Shown: positions 1 through 10,593 of the stretch, piece after piece
How positions within the stretch are numbered: position 1 is the first letter of the stretch
How the letters are laid out: each line of letters begins with the position of its first letter
Source of the DNA: Rhizobium sp. RCAM05350
Lineage (GTDB): Bacteria > Pseudomonadota > Alphaproteobacteria > Rhizobiales > Rhizobiaceae
Reading direction: 5' to 3'
DNA length: 64,000 nt
Assembly (NCBI GenBank): GCA_024426085.1
Contig: CP087974.1
Span: 1,054,001 to 1,118,000, forward strand
Translations under genes and position numbers: made by a program
Notes under the pieces: model-generated
What the model saw: the letters and a program-made list of their open reading frames with translations, nothing else
What the model was told of the DNA's origin: nothing
The model's database searches: none

Positions 1-596
1 CGTGACCTTGTCGGCCGGCCAGTTCCACCAGGCGATCGCCAGCAGGCGCTCGACGATATCGTCGCCAAAACGCCGCTTCACCACCCGCCCCGGATTTCCG
101 GCCACAACGCTATAGGGCGGCACATCCTTGGCGACGACCGTATGCGCCCCAATGATCGCGCCGTCGCCGATCGTCACACCCGGCATGATCGTCGCCTTGG
201 TGCCGATCCAGACATCGTTTCCGACTATCGTATCTCCACGGTAACCGCTGGCATAACCGGCCGGGTCGAAACCGTCGCGCCACGCACCTGGAAAGATACC
301 GAACGGATAGGTCGAAAATCCCTGCATTGCATGATTGGCACCGTTCATGATGAAGGTCACGCCTTCGGCCAGCGCGCAGTATCGGCCGATCTCAAGCCGG
401 TCGCCGATGAAATCATAGTGGTAGAGGACGCATTTCGCCTCGGAAATGCTCAGGCCCGGCCGGATCGTCATAATAGCTGAAATCGCCGGCACTGATCAGC
501 GGCGAACGGACGATATTCTTGAGAAAGCCAATGCGCGGGAATGCGGCGACGGGGGTGGCGGCACCCGGAATCCGGCACGTCTTGGTGTTCAGGCAT
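1..596 (-). CDS. CatB/Vat-type hexapeptide acetyltransferase, 3' end cut by window
   Basis: The reverse strand reads as a left-handed beta-helix acetyltransferase of the xenobiotic acyltransferase type. It shows the segment IMNGANHAM, whose His is the expected catalytic base, and hexapeptide repeats such as IVGNDVWIGTKATIMPGVTI followed by SVVAGNPGRVVKRRF. The family acetylates hydroxyl groups of antibiotics or sugars. Next to a polysaccharide cluster, sugar or capsule acetylation is the likelier job, which is inference. The start ATG at 596 follows a GGTGGAG ribosome site. The frame breaks twice, near 560 (extra G in a GGG) and near 445 (extra C in TTTCC), which look like sequencing indels. 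The C-terminus lies beyond position 1. Confidence 0.8.
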
Positions 597-927
597 GCGG
601 ATACTCCACCTTTATGTCCAACGGTCGTGGTGACATAGAACGGTCGGGAAACACGCGGGATTGCTGCGAATTGTCCAAACCTCGTTCAGTGGCGCATCGG
701 TCTCTCCATGAAAACAGCTCCCCAATTTAACAAGGATCATGCCAAAAATCCAGTTTCCCGTTGTGCCTGATTGCCCTGTTGGCCGCGGCTTGCTGGTTTT
801 ATCCATTCGGTAACCGCATTTGATGAAATCCGGGGCAAGCCCTCCGCCGCCCGTCCAATTTAAATGAAAATAAGGGCATGCTTGCTTTAGATGAAACGTC
901 ATCCCGTTCCTGGAACCGCAAGCGATC
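597..927. promoter_or_regulatory. Divergent intergenic region
   Basis: This stretch separates the divergent acetyltransferase and CelD-like GNAT genes, so it should hold both promoters. I see no convincing gene, repeat or consensus box. Short open frames here have no family resemblance. Confidence 0.4.
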
Positions 928-2198
928 ATGACCGACGTGGACTTCAACATGATGCCCGTTAGCAAGGCTCGCCGCCGTGTCTGGCATGGCCGTCGCGAAC
1001 GGGTGCGCGATATTGCACTGGCGCAGGAACTGACGCTGAGCGTCCATGTCAGCATGCAGGCACTGGAAGCGGACTGGCGCGCGCTGGAGGCCTCCGCCGC
1101 GATATCCCTCCATCAGGGCTTCGACTGGTGCGCCGCCTGGGCCGCGACCCATGCCAACCAGTTGCTTTTGGTGCGTGGCAGGATCGGCCAGAAGACGGTC
1201 TTCATCCTGCCGCTAGAGTTGGTTCGCGGCCGGTTCTTCCGTACGGCGCGGTTCATCGGCTCGCCGCACAGCAATATTAATACCGGACTTTTCGCTGATG
1301 ATTTCGATCCGGTCACCTGCACCAAGCTGGCCGCAGCGCTGATTGCCGATCTTTCAGCAAAATTGTGTCGCGTCGCCGATATCGTGACGCTGGAGAAGAT
1401 GCCGTTCGACTGGCACGGAACGCGCCACCCGCTCGCCTCGCTTCCGGCAGTTCGAAACCAGAATGCGTCTTTCCAGCTGCCGCTTCTTGAAAACTTCGAA
1501 GCGACACTGGCTCAGCTCAACGCCAAGCGGCGCCGCAAAAAAATTTCGCGTTTCCGAAAAGCGGCTGGAAGCGCTCGGCGGCTACGAACACGTTATCGCC
1601 AGGACATGCGAGGAACGTCGACAAATCCTCGAGCTGTTCTTCGAGCAGAAAGCCATCCGTTTCAAGGCGCTCGGCCTGCCTAATGTTTTCCAGGACAAGG
1701 AAACGCAAGCATTCTTCCATGCCCTCGCCGCAGTGGAACCGACCCATGACGGCCAGCCGCTCGAACTCCACGCGATCCGTTTGCGCGGGCAGGAAAATGG
1801 CCGCATCGTTGCCATTGCCGGGCTGTCGCGCAAGGGCGATCACGTCATCTGCCAATTCGGATCGATCGACGAAGACATTGCCGCGGGACGCGAGCCCGGG
1901 CGAGCTTCTGTTTTACCTGATCATTCGCAAATGCAACGCCGAAGGCGTGACGCTGTTTGATTTCGGCATCGGCGACCAAGCCTACAAGCGCTCGTGGTGC
2001 ACGGTCGAGACAATCCAGCGTGACATCGTCCTGCCATTGACGCTGCGCGGACGGCTGGCGGCATCGGCGCATCGCGCCGCTGTTCGGCTGAAAGCCAGCA
2101 TCAAGAAAAACAAGAAGGCCTATGCGTTCCTGCAGCAGCTTCGTCAGCGCCGGCAAACATCAGCCGTCGCAGCCGTACCGGAAACCGACGGCGATTGA
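928..2198 (+). CDS. CelD-like GNAT-family acetyltransferase (frameshifted)
   Basis: The restored protein is about 420 residues and resembles the CelD/BioF2-like GNAT proteins found in exopolysaccharide and cellulose loci. Recognisable parts are the N-terminal LHQGFDWCAAWAATHA segment and the C-terminal acyltransferase fold with FDFGIGDQAYKRSW, typical of this group. The likely role is acyl transfer to a polysaccharide or its precursor in the cytoplasm, inferred from family and location. The frame changes near 1540 at a run of seven A and near 1895 in a CCCGGG run. The three segments join without loss of family pattern, so one intact gene is likely. It is followed convergently by the Wzc-like gene. 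Confidence 0.7.
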
Positions 2199-2213
2199 AA
2201 CGGACGCTGTTGA

Positions 2214-4392
2214 TCAAGCCGCCCGGCGGCCGGAATTTCCCGGCTGCGGATAACCCGTTCCCGTCATCAGCACGATCTCGCCAAAGCCCGCCTCGCCGAA
2301 ACCGGTGATGAGGTCGATGATCTCTTCGTTGGCGACAGCCGGCGCCGAAATGATGATCTTCATATCGCGGTCACGTGTCACCTTGCGGATCGCATTGACA
2401 TCGGCCGGACCGCATTCGATCAAGACCGTGTCATAGGCGTTCGACAGTGCATCGATGATCATCTGCAACCGCTCGATACCGCGCATCGCCAACACCGGAT
2501 CGGCATCGCCCTGCGGAATGATATGCGCGTCCGACAGCCGGTCGGCATGGATCGTTTCCGTAAAGGGAACTTCGCCCGCCAGCAGATTGGTGATCCCGGC
2601 GAGATCGGCCGTCTGGGCCATCAGCCGTGTCGGGCAGGCCGAACCGGTCAGGTCGATCAGAACGATCTTACGCCCGTCCTCGGCAACCATCCGCGCCAGT
2701 GCCACCGCATTCGCCGAGCCTTCGTCGCCCGCGGGCGACACCGAGATCGCCACACGCACATCGTCAGCGTTCAGATGCTCGGCAACCGAAGCGATCGAAA
2801 AATCGTCCTCTTCCGGCTCCGCAAAATCGGGCTCTTCCGATTCCGGCGCAACTGCCGCCGCAGGAATGGGTTCCCGGGTGACAATCGGCGCTGGCTGCAC
2901 GGGCACCGGACGGCTCACTGCCTCCGGCACCGGCTGAATTTCCAACGGTTCCTCGTCAAAAAATGCCTCATCCTGGCGGCCGACCGGCCTGCAAGGCCCG
3001 GCCGCTGAACAGCTCTGAGAGCATGATCACGACGCAGCTGATGAGGAAGCTGGCAAAGGCGGCAACGATGGTAATCGGCAAGACCTTGGGGAAGCTGACT
3101 TCGGTCGGCTCGACCGCCTGAGAAATGACTCGAGCATCGGCCGGGGGCTGCATTTTCGCCGCTGCGTGACGTCGCCTCACGGTATCGCGCCAGGTAGGTT
3201 TCCAGCAGTTGCCGCTGTGCCGTAGCTTCCCGCTCCAGCGCCCGCAACCCGACTTCGTCCTCGCCGGCCTTCGCCGAATTCGCCTTCAGCGTATTGAGTT
3301 GGGCTATCAGTTGGCGCTCGCGCAATTGCGCGACATTCGCCTCATTTTCGAGACTGCCAAGGATCTTCTTGGTTTCGCTCAGGATCTGGGTCCTGATTCC
3401 CTGAAGCTGGGATTTCAATCCCTTCAGGCGGGGATGCCCATCCAGCAGGGTGGTCGACAGATCGGCGATCTGCCCCTGGATGTTGGATTCGGTTTCCTTC
3501 AGCCGCTGGATCATCGGAGAGGCAACGACATCGTTCAGCGTATCGACGGCCCGGCCGCTGGCAAGCGCCGTGCGTACGTTTTCCGCCCGCGCCTCGGCGT
3601 TGGCCCGCTCGCCACGAACCCGGGCAAGCTCGGTCGAAATGTCGTTCAGCTGCTTGGTCACGAACGTGCCGCCGGTTTCGCCGGTCAAAAGCAGATCGGA
3701 CGATGCACGATAGTCGGCAACCTTGGCCTCGGCGTCGCTGAACCTTTTCGCGCAGATTGGCGATTTCCGGCTCCAGCCAGCGGCTGGCCTCCGAATTGGA
3801 ATCGAGCTTTGCGCCGCTTTGCAGCGACAGGAAGACCTTGGCCATCGCGTTCGGGATCGTAGCGGCCAGCTTCGGGTCTTCCGAGGTGAACTGCATCGCG
3901 ATCACCCGCGATTTCTCCACCTGATAGACCTGCAGCTTCTTCTGGAATTCCTTCAGGACGCGTTCTTCCGGTGGCAGGTCGAGCGGGTTCTTCTTGATGC
4001 CGAGCATCACCAGCACATCGGAGATCGCCGACGGGTTCGTGGTCGGATCGAATTCCGGCAATTCATAAAGCTTCATTTCGCGGGCAACCTGTTTGATCAG
4101 ATCGGCCGAGCGCAACACCTGCACCTGGCTGGAAATGCCGGATTCGTCGAATGGGCTATCGCCCGTCTGCGGCTGCGCCTGGTTGGTTCCGCTGAATTCG
4201 GCCTGGCGCGATCTGATCAGAAGCCGCGCCTCGCCCTGATACTCCGGGCTCATCAGGTTGGCGCCGATAAAGGCGAGGCCGCCTGAATGCAACGGTCGCC
4301 AACAGCACCCTGCCCCGTCGGCGCCAGATGGCGCGGAAAAGCCCGCCGAGATCGATATCTACATCCTGATGACTGTCGTTGACGCCCGACAT
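2214..4392 (-). CDS. Wzc/ExoP-like polysaccharide chain-length protein with degenerate P-loop (frameshifted)
   Basis: The restored protein of about 725 residues has the polysaccharide co-polymerase layout. It has a cytoplasmic N-terminus and first membrane helix (residues ~30-50), a Wzz-type periplasmic region with long coiled-coil helices (~250-430), and a second membrane helix (ITIVAAFASFLISCVVIML, ~455-475). A linker leads to a Rossmann-like domain (~540-725). The last domain matches BY-kinases in position, but the Walker A segment reads SPAGDEGSANAVALA, without the GK[ST]. There is no C-terminal tyrosine cluster. It probably controls chain length and export as a scaffold rather than a kinase. 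Frames break near 4270, 3740, 3170 and 2985. It is divergent from the Wza-like gene. Confidence 0.8.
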
Positions 4393-4609
4393 GCGTTTTA
4401 CCTCGAACCTTCACAACTCTGCGCCACCGTAAACAAACATGGTAACGCAACAGTTAATGCGGTTTTGGCGGTGCAACTCACGCAAAGCGCGAGAACCGGA
4501 GTGCGAATGGGCCGTCGTAGGTGAAATTCTTCGCGGCCTTTACCGGCTATTAACCCTAACGGATTGATAACATCAGGCCATGACATGGTTTCTGGAACAC
4601 GAGAGCCCG
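4393..4609. promoter_or_regulatory. Divergent promoter region of the polysaccharide cluster
   Basis: The gap separates the divergent Wzc-like and Wza-like genes and is richer in A and T than its surroundings, for example around 4425-4460 and 4545-4580. It must carry promoters in both directions. No box could be assigned with confidence. Confidence 0.45.
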
Positions 4610-5185
4610 ATGACATCCGCACGAATGAAAACAGGCCCCGCCTTGGCCCTACTCTCGCTGTGCCTTGCAATTTCTGGGTGCAGCAGCTATCAGCCGGCGC
4701 CCAAGGCCTTCCATGAAGCCACCATCCAGCCTTATCGCGTCGACAGCGGTGACAGGCTGCGCATCAGCGTCTTCGAACAGGCGGGCCTCACCGGCAGCTA
4801 CACCGTCGATCAGGCAGGCTATGTCGCCTTTCCGCTGATCGGTGCCGTGCCGTCGCGCGGACATACCCTGCCCGAAATGGAAAAGACCATCGCCGGCAAG
4901 CTGCGCGAAGGATATTTGCGCGATCCGGACGTGACGATCGAGGTCGATCGCTATCGCTCCGTCTTCATCATGGGCGAAGTCGGTCAGGCCGGCCAGTATT
5001 CCTACGTTCCGGGCATGACGGTTCAGAACGCCATTGCCGTCGCCGGTGGTTACTCGCCGCGTGCCAACCAGGCCAATGTCGACGTCACCCGCAAGATCAA
5101 CGGCCGCATCCTCACCGGTCGCGTGTCAATCTCCGACCCGATCATGGCCGGCGACACCATCTATGTCCGCGAGCGGCTGTTCTGA
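4610..5185 (+). CDS. Wza-type polysaccharide export lipoprotein
   Basis: This 191-residue protein has a lipoprotein signal with lipobox LAISGC (Cys about residue 24). A poly-export domain follows (YRVDSGDRLRISVFEQAGLTG), then an SLBB-like domain (FIMGEVGQAGQYSYVPG). It should form the outer-membrane or periplasmic part of a polysaccharide secretion channel. It is shorter than E. coli Wza and close in size to the secretins of holdfast and unipolar-polysaccharide systems. An upstream in-frame ATG at 4580 exists, but 4610 gives a proper signal peptide. The next gene starts 4 bases after the stop, so they are probably co-transcribed. Confidence 0.88.
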   Translation: MTSARMKTGPALALLSLCLAISGCSSYQPAPKAFHEATIQPYRVDSGDRLRISVFEQAGLTGSYTVDQAGYVAFPLIGAVPSRGHTLPEMEKTIAGKLREGYLRDPDVTIEVDRYRSVFIMGEVGQAGQYSYVPGMTVQNAIAVAGGYSPRANQANVDVTRKINGRILTGRVSISDPIMAGDTIYVRERLF

Positions 5186-5189
5186 CGGC

Positions 5190-6362
5190 ATGCCCGACCC
5201 TCAGCCGCTGCGCATCATCCATTGCTTCAGGTCGCCCATCGGTGGAATTTTCCGCCATGTGCGCGATCTGGCGGAAGCGCATTCACGGCAGGGCCATGAG
5301 GTCGGCATCGTCTGCGACAGCACAACAGGCGGGAGCTACGAAGATGCGCTTTTCGACGAGATAAGGCCTTTTTGGCGCTCGGTCTCGTCCGGCTGCCGAT
5401 CCGTCGGTCCATCGGCCCGGCAGATTTCGCTGCCCTGTGGAGAAGCTACAAGGAAATCAGAAGTTTGCAGCCGGATATCCTGCACGGTCACGGCGCCAAA
5501 GGCGGCGCCCTGGCCCGGATCATCGGCTCAGCCTTGCGGGTGAACAGGTATTGCGTTGCCCGCCTTTATTCGCCGCATGGCGGCAGTTTGCACTACAGCA
5601 GAACGAAGCTGTCCGGAAAAATCGTGTTCCTGCTCGAGCATCTCCAGGAGTATCTGACGGATGCGATCGTCTTCGTCTGCGATTTCGAGCGCAAGACCTA
5701 CGAGGCCAAGGTCGGCAAGCCGCGGACCCGCAGCGAGCGCATCTACAACGGGATTAACGATCGCGATTTCGAAACTGTCTATGCCAGGCCCGATGCGGTG
5801 GATTTTCTCTACATCGGCATGCTGCGCGATCTGAAAGGCCCCGATCTCTTCATCGATGCCTTTGCCAGAACCGAGCGGAATATCGGCAGGCCCCTCTCGG
5901 CCATGATGATCGGCGATGGGCCGCAAAAGGACGAATACGAAAAGATGATGCTGGAACGTGGCCTTGGCCGCCGCATCAAAATGCTGCCGGCAATGAAGGC
6001 GCGTGATGCCTTCGCCTTCGCCCGCAACGTCGTCGTGCCCTGCGCGCCGAATCCATGCCCTATATCGTCCTGGAGGCCTTGGCCGCCCGCAAGCCGGTGA
6101 TTGCCTCAAGGGTGGGGGCATTCCGGAAGTTCTTGGCACCGATAGTGCTGCTCTTGCCACGCCCGACGACGCGCACGCGCTTGCCTCCGTGATGACGGCG
6201 GCGGTGACGGAAAAGGACTGGGCCGCAAAGGTGATGCCCGAGGCCGATGCCTTCAAGGTAGCCTTTGCAACCTCGACGATGTCCGCCAGCATTATGCGGC
6301 TTTACCATCAGCTTGTGCCGGAATCGGCCGCCCGCAGAGAAACAGCCCCCGGCAACCCGTAA
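5190..6362 (+). CDS. GT4-family glycosyltransferase (frameshifted)
   Basis: The restored 390-residue protein is a GT-B glycosyltransferase of family 4. The N-terminal Rossmann half begins RIIHCFRSPIGGIFRHVRDL and contains LQPDILHGHGAKGGALARI. The C-terminal half has the GDGPQKDEYEKM strand and the donor-binding MPYIVLEALAARKPVIAS segment. It would add a sugar from a nucleotide donor to a lipid-linked intermediate on the inner face of the membrane. Frames break near 5370 and 6048. The first glycosyltransferase after the export lipoprotein is probably part of one operon with it. Confidence 0.85.
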
Positions 6363-6419
6363 GCGTTTCTTAGGGGCTTTCTGCTATCCCGAAGGGACAC
6401 AACGGCCCGGGCGGATATC

Positions 6420-7982
6420 ATGAACCAGATCGATAAACCGGATTCTTTCGACACCGACGCATTGCGCAAGAAGATTTCCGAGATCCGAACCATTGCGCCC
6501 GGCGAGAAGCGCGACGATGAGCCCAAGCGCGAACTCAATCCGCTCGCACGCAAGATTGCATCGCAGTTCCGCACCGATACCTATTCTCCCAACATGATCA
6601 TCGGCCTGATGCGGCTGTTCGAATTCACCGCGCTGTTTGCCATCGGCTATGCCATCCATATGCTTTATGTCGCACCGCCTCTCGACGAATTGCTCGGTTA
6701 TTGCGGGCTCATCGCCGGCGGCTCTGGGCTGACGGTGATGTTCCTGCAGCTTTGCGACGGATATCAGGTTCCCACGCTGCGTTCGGCCACCCGGGCCATA
6801 ACTCGGCTGATCGGTTGCTGGACACTGGCCTTCGCCTCCATCACGCTGGTGCTGTTTCTCCTCAAGATCGGCGGGACCTACTCGCGGCTCTCCTTTGGCA
6901 GCTGGTATGTGCTCGGCGCCGTCTTCCTGATCGCCGAACGCGCCTTCATCGCGTTCTCCATTCGCCGCTGGGCCCGCAACGGCATCATGGAGCGCCGCGC
7001 CGTCATCGTCGGCGGCGGCCAGCCGGCCAAGGACCTGATCCGCTCGCTCGAACAGCAGACCGACAACGACATCCGCATCTGCGGCATCTTCGACGACCGT
7101 GACGAGCGCCGCTCGCCCGGTATCATCGCCGGCTACCTGAAGCTCGGCACCATTGCCGAACTGGTGGATTTCGCCCGTCTCACCCGTATCGACATCCTGA
7201 TCATCGCCTTGCCGCTGTCGGCTGAAAAACGCATCCTCGAACTCCTGAAAAAGCTCTGGATTCTGCCTGCCGATATCCGTCTTGCGGCCCATGCCAACAA
7301 TCTGCGGTTCCGCCCGCGCAGCTATTCGCATGTCGGCCAGGTGCCGATGCTCGACATCTTCGACAAGCCGATCGCCGACTGGGATTCGGTGGCCAAGCGC
7401 ATCTTCGACGTGTTCTTCAGCATCGTCGCACTGGTCCTGCTCTGGCCGGTGTTCATCGGTGCTGCGATCGCCGTGAAGGTCAGCTCGCCAGGCCCGATCA
7501 TCTTCAAACAGAAGCGCCATGGCTTCAACAACGAGACGATCGACGTCTACAAGTTCCGCTCGATGTACACCAACATGAGCGACCCGACGGCGCGCAATGC
7601 CGTCACCAAGGGCGATCCGCGCGTCACCGCTGTCGGACGTTTCCTGCGTAAATCTTCGATCGACGAACTGCCGCAGATCTTCAACGTGCTGAGAGGCCAG
7701 CTGTCGCTTGTCGGACCGCGTCCGCATGCTGTTCTCGCCCAGACTGCTGAACGCACCTATTCCGACGTCGTCGAAGGCTATTTTGCCCGCCACCGCGTCA
7801 AGCCGGGTGTCACCGGCTGGGCACAAATCAACGGCTGGCGCGGCGAGATCGACAATGACGAAAAGATCAAGTTCCGCACCGCTTTCGACCTCTACTACAT
7901 CGAAAACTGGTCGCTGTGGCTGGACCTGAAAATCCTGGTCCTGACGCCGATCCGGCTCCTCAACACGGAAAATGCCTATTGA
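6420..7982 (+). CDS. Undecaprenyl-phosphate hexose-1-phosphate transferase (initiating enzyme)
   Basis: This intact 520-residue protein starts polysaccharide assembly by moving a hexose-1-phosphate from UDP-sugar to undecaprenyl phosphate. About five N-terminal membrane helices (residues ~60-180) precede a Rossmann-like domain (~195-320, with AVIVGGGQPAKDLIRSL). The C-terminal bacterial sugar-transferase domain (~330-520) shows KFRSMYTNM, SLVGPRPHAV and KPGVTGWAQINGWRG. The architecture matches WcaJ/PssY/ExoY-like enzymes and UppE of Agrobacterium, where such an enzyme initiates the unipolar polysaccharide. The assignment to that specific pathway is inference. Confidence 0.92.
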   Translation: MNQIDKPDSFDTDALRKKISEIRTIAPGEKRDDEPKRELNPLARKIASQFRTDTYSPNMIIGLMRLFEFTALFAIGYAIHMLYVAPPLDELLGYCGLIAGGSGLTVMFLQLCDGYQVPTLRSATRAITRLIGCWTLAFASITLVLFLLKIGGTYSRLSFGSWYVLGAVFLIAERAFIAFSIRRWARNGIMERRAVIVGGGQPAKDLIRSLEQQTDNDIRICGIFDDRDERRSPGIIAGYLKLGTIAELVDFARLTRIDILIIALPLSAEKRILELLKKLWILPADIRLAAHANNLRFRPRSYSHVGQVPMLDIFDKPIADWDSVAKRIFDVFFSIVALVLLWPVFIGAAIAVKVSSPGPIIFKQKRHGFNNETIDVYKFRSMYTNMSDPTARNAVTKGDPRVTAVGRFLRKSSIDELPQIFNVLRGQLSLVGPRPHAVLAQTAERTYSDVVEGYFARHRVKPGVTGWAQINGWRGEIDNDEKIKFRTAFDLYYIENWSLWLDLKILVLTPIRLLNTENAY

Positions 7983-9251
7983 GCACGCCAGCCGCCACGT
8001 CTGCCGCGGGGTTTCGCCCGCAGCTGGCTGCCGTCGCCATCCTCGGCTCGGCAATGGTGACCTTTGGCGTCTTCCTGTCGGGCTTCGTCATTGCCGAGCC
8101 GGCTCCCTACGAAGTCTTCATGGCAGCGCTGATAGGACTATGGTTCCTTTTCGGCCTGAAAATCTCGCGCTCCGTCGCACCGCTTCTGGCTCTGCTCATC
8201 CTGTTCATGACCGGGGGCATTCTGTCGCTGACGGTCATGAGCGATCTTGCCACGGCGCCGATGTACATGGCTGTGTCCGGCTTCCTCTGCCTCACGTCTG
8301 TCTTTTACGCTGCCATCATCGAAGCCCGACATGACCGGCTGAAGCTGATCTTCGACGCCTGGGTCGCCGCCGGCGTCATCACCTCCCTGCTCGGCATCCT
8401 CGGCTATTTCGGCGCGATACCCGGGGCTGCGAATTTTACGCTCTACGACCGCGCCAAGGGCGCCTTCCAGGACCCCAACGTCTTCGGCCCGTTCCTGGTC
8501 GCTCCTTCGGTCTATCTGATGTACCGGCTGCTCACCGAGCGTATCGCCACAGCACCGGTAAAGGCGATCGCCATCCTGATCATGGCGCTCGGGCTGTTTT
8601 TATCCTTCTCGCGGGCCGCCTGGGCACTCTATCTGTTCTGCGCCTGCGCGCTCGTCCTCGTCATGCTTTTGAAGGAGCGGACCGGCGCTTTCCGCTTGAA
8701 AATTCTCGTCCTTGCCTTGAGCGGCGCATTGCTGATGGTCACAGCACTGGTGATCGCCCTGCAGATCCTGCAGGTCGCCGACCTGTTCTCCAACCGCACC
8801 CAGCTCGTGCAGGAGTATGACGGCGGCCATCTCGGCCGTTTCTGACCGCCACAAGATCGGCTTCCTGATGTCGATGGAAAAACCGCTCGGCATAGGCCCG
8901 ATGGTGTTCAGCACGATGTTTCCCGAGGACGAGCACAATATCTGGCTGAAATCGCTGACCTCCTATGGCTGGCTGGGCTTCGTCTCCTATGTGACGCTGA
9001 TCATCTGGACGGTGACGATGGGCTTTCGTTTCCTGCTGCTCGACCGCCCGTGGCAGCCTTATCTGATGATCGCCTGGATCGTCCTGATCGGTCACGCGGC
9101 CATCGGCAATGTCATCGACACCGACCACTGGCGGCATTTCTTTCTTCTCCTCGGCGTCATCTGGGGCTGCGGCGCCCTGGAATACCGTCACCGGCGCAAG
9201 ACCTTAGCCTCACATCCGCATCGCGTTTCGCCTGCGCCAACGCTGCGTTAA
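7979..9251 (+). CDS. Wzy polymerase/O-antigen ligase family membrane protein (frameshifted)
   Basis: The restored protein of about 425 residues has around ten hydrophobic helices. Its periplasmic loop and GAFQDPNVFGPFLV segment are typical of the Wzy/WaaL family, which joins lipid-linked repeat units or transfers polymer to an acceptor on the periplasmic face. The start is probably the TTG at 7979 that overlaps the TGA of the upstream gene, giving translational coupling. The frame breaks near 8840, just before the conserved DEHNIWLKSLTSYGWLG segment. Polymerase is favoured over ligase because the cluster has an initiating enzyme, a co-polymerase and an export lipoprotein. Confidence 0.82.
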
Positions 9252-9256
9252 CATCA

Positions 9257-9272
9257 ACCCTGTACATAGGGT
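9257..9272. promoter_or_regulatory. Inverted repeat ACCCTGTACATAGGGT
   Basis: A five-base stem (ACCCT/AGGGT) flanks six central bases, 44 bases upstream of the second glycosyltransferase start. It could be an operator or a weak hairpin. Function is unproven. Confidence 0.3.
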
Positions 9273-9315
9273 GTGGACCGGCTCCATATCGGGGACCGGG
9301 CGGCGGACAGTCAGT

Positions 9316-10482
9316 ATGAACATCGAGCCCTCTATCGCTGAAACCGAAAGCCGTCTGCGCGTCCTCCAGGTGCTTGAGCCGAGCGGCGGCGGATCAGGCC
9401 GCCATTTCCTCGATCTCTGCAACGGCCTGCAAGAGCGCGGCCACCATGTCGAGGCGGTCTATTCGCCTGTCCGGGCCGAAGACGCCTTCGTCCGCGAATT
9501 GAAATCCCTTGCCCTGCCAGCGGTGCACGCCGTCGCCATGAAACGATCTCCCGGACTGTCCGACATGGCCGCGCATCGCGCCTTGCGGTCCATCATCAAC
9601 GGCGGCGCGCCATTCGACATCGTTCACGGTCACAGCTCGAAGGCAGGCGCGTTGACCCGCCTGCGTCTTCCGGGTTTCCACGCGCCGCGCGTCTACACCC
9701 CGCATGCATTCCGCACCATGGACCCGACGCTCGGCAAGATCGGACGGCTGATTTTCGGCAGCATCGAGACCATCCTTGCCAAGCTGTTCACCGATCACCT
9801 GATCTGCGTCTCCGCCGACGAATATGCCCATGCCCTGTCGCTCGGCATGCCCGCGCGTAAACTGTCCGTCATCATCAACGGCGTGGCACCGCCACCGCTC
9901 GACATGGCAAACACGGTGCGGGCGAGCTTCGGCATTTCGGCGGATACATTCGTCTTCGGTTTTGTCGGCCGGCTGTCATATCAAAAAGCGCCGGAGCGTC
10001 TGATCGAAGCCTTTCGCAATGCTGCTACCCGCTTGCCCCGCGCCGAGTTGATCATGGTCGGCTCCGGCGAGCTCGAACCGGAGATTCGCGCGGCCATCGC
10101 CGAAAGCGGCCTCCAGAAGCGTATTCGCCTGACCTCCGCCTTCACCGGCCCGCAGGCCGTCCCCGCCTTCGACGTGCTGGTCATGCCGAGCCGCTACGAG
10201 GCGATGTCCTATGTCATGCTGGAGGCAGCGGCATCGGGAAAGCCGATCGTCTCCACCGATGTCGGCGGCGCCTCGACCGCGATCGACAAGGACAGAAGCG
10301 GCCTGATCGTGCCCAATGACGGCGACACCACCAAACTCGCCAACGCCATGGTGGAAAGTGCGGATCCGCAGCGGCATCGCCAACTGAAGGAGGCAGCGCT
10401 CGACCGGATGGCAAATTTCTCGATGGGACAGATGATCGATAAGACCGAAACCGTCTATCGGCGGCTAACCGCCGCAAGATGA
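9316..10482 (+). CDS. GT4-family glycosyltransferase
   Basis: This intact 388-residue GT-B enzyme begins RVLQVLEPSGGGSGRHFLDL and has the family-4 signatures PFDIVHGHSSKAGALTRL, FGFVGRLSYQKAPERLIEA and the donor site SRYEAMSYVMLEAAASGKP. It should extend the lipid-linked repeat unit in the cytoplasm. The ATG at 9316 is chosen because the family N-terminal strand starts soon after it. An in-frame GTG exists 45 bases upstream. It closes the polysaccharide cluster and is followed by the convergent nuclease-like gene. Confidence 0.88.
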   Translation: MNIEPSIAETESRLRVLQVLEPSGGGSGRHFLDLCNGLQERGHHVEAVYSPVRAEDAFVRELKSLALPAVHAVAMKRSPGLSDMAAHRALRSIINGGAPFDIVHGHSSKAGALTRLRLPGFHAPRVYTPHAFRTMDPTLGKIGRLIFGSIETILAKLFTDHLICVSADEYAHALSLGMPARKLSVIINGVAPPPLDMANTVRASFGISADTFVFGFVGRLSYQKAPERLIEAFRNAATRLPRAELIMVGSGELEPEIRAAIAESGLQKRIRLTSAFTGPQAVPAFDVLVMPSRYEAMSYVMLEAAASGKPIVSTDVGGASTAIDKDRSGLIVPNDGDTTKLANAMVESADPQRHRQLKEAALDRMANFSMGQMIDKTETVYRRLTAAR

Positions 10483-10593
10483 CGAGGCAAGCCGTTCCCA
10501 GTGGCTTGCCGTCGTGCCCTGCAGGCCGGACGTTATTCCTACGCAAATTCAGGATGGCAGGCGGCCGTCAGGCGCCCAGTGGGGCGGTAACAA

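Noticed and set aside
6384..8054. 556-residue open frame on the minus strand opposite the hexose-1-phosphate transferase
   Set aside because: It is the antisense image of a well-conserved enzyme in GC-rich DNA. Its Asp/Gln/Arg-rich sequence has no domain or ribosome site.
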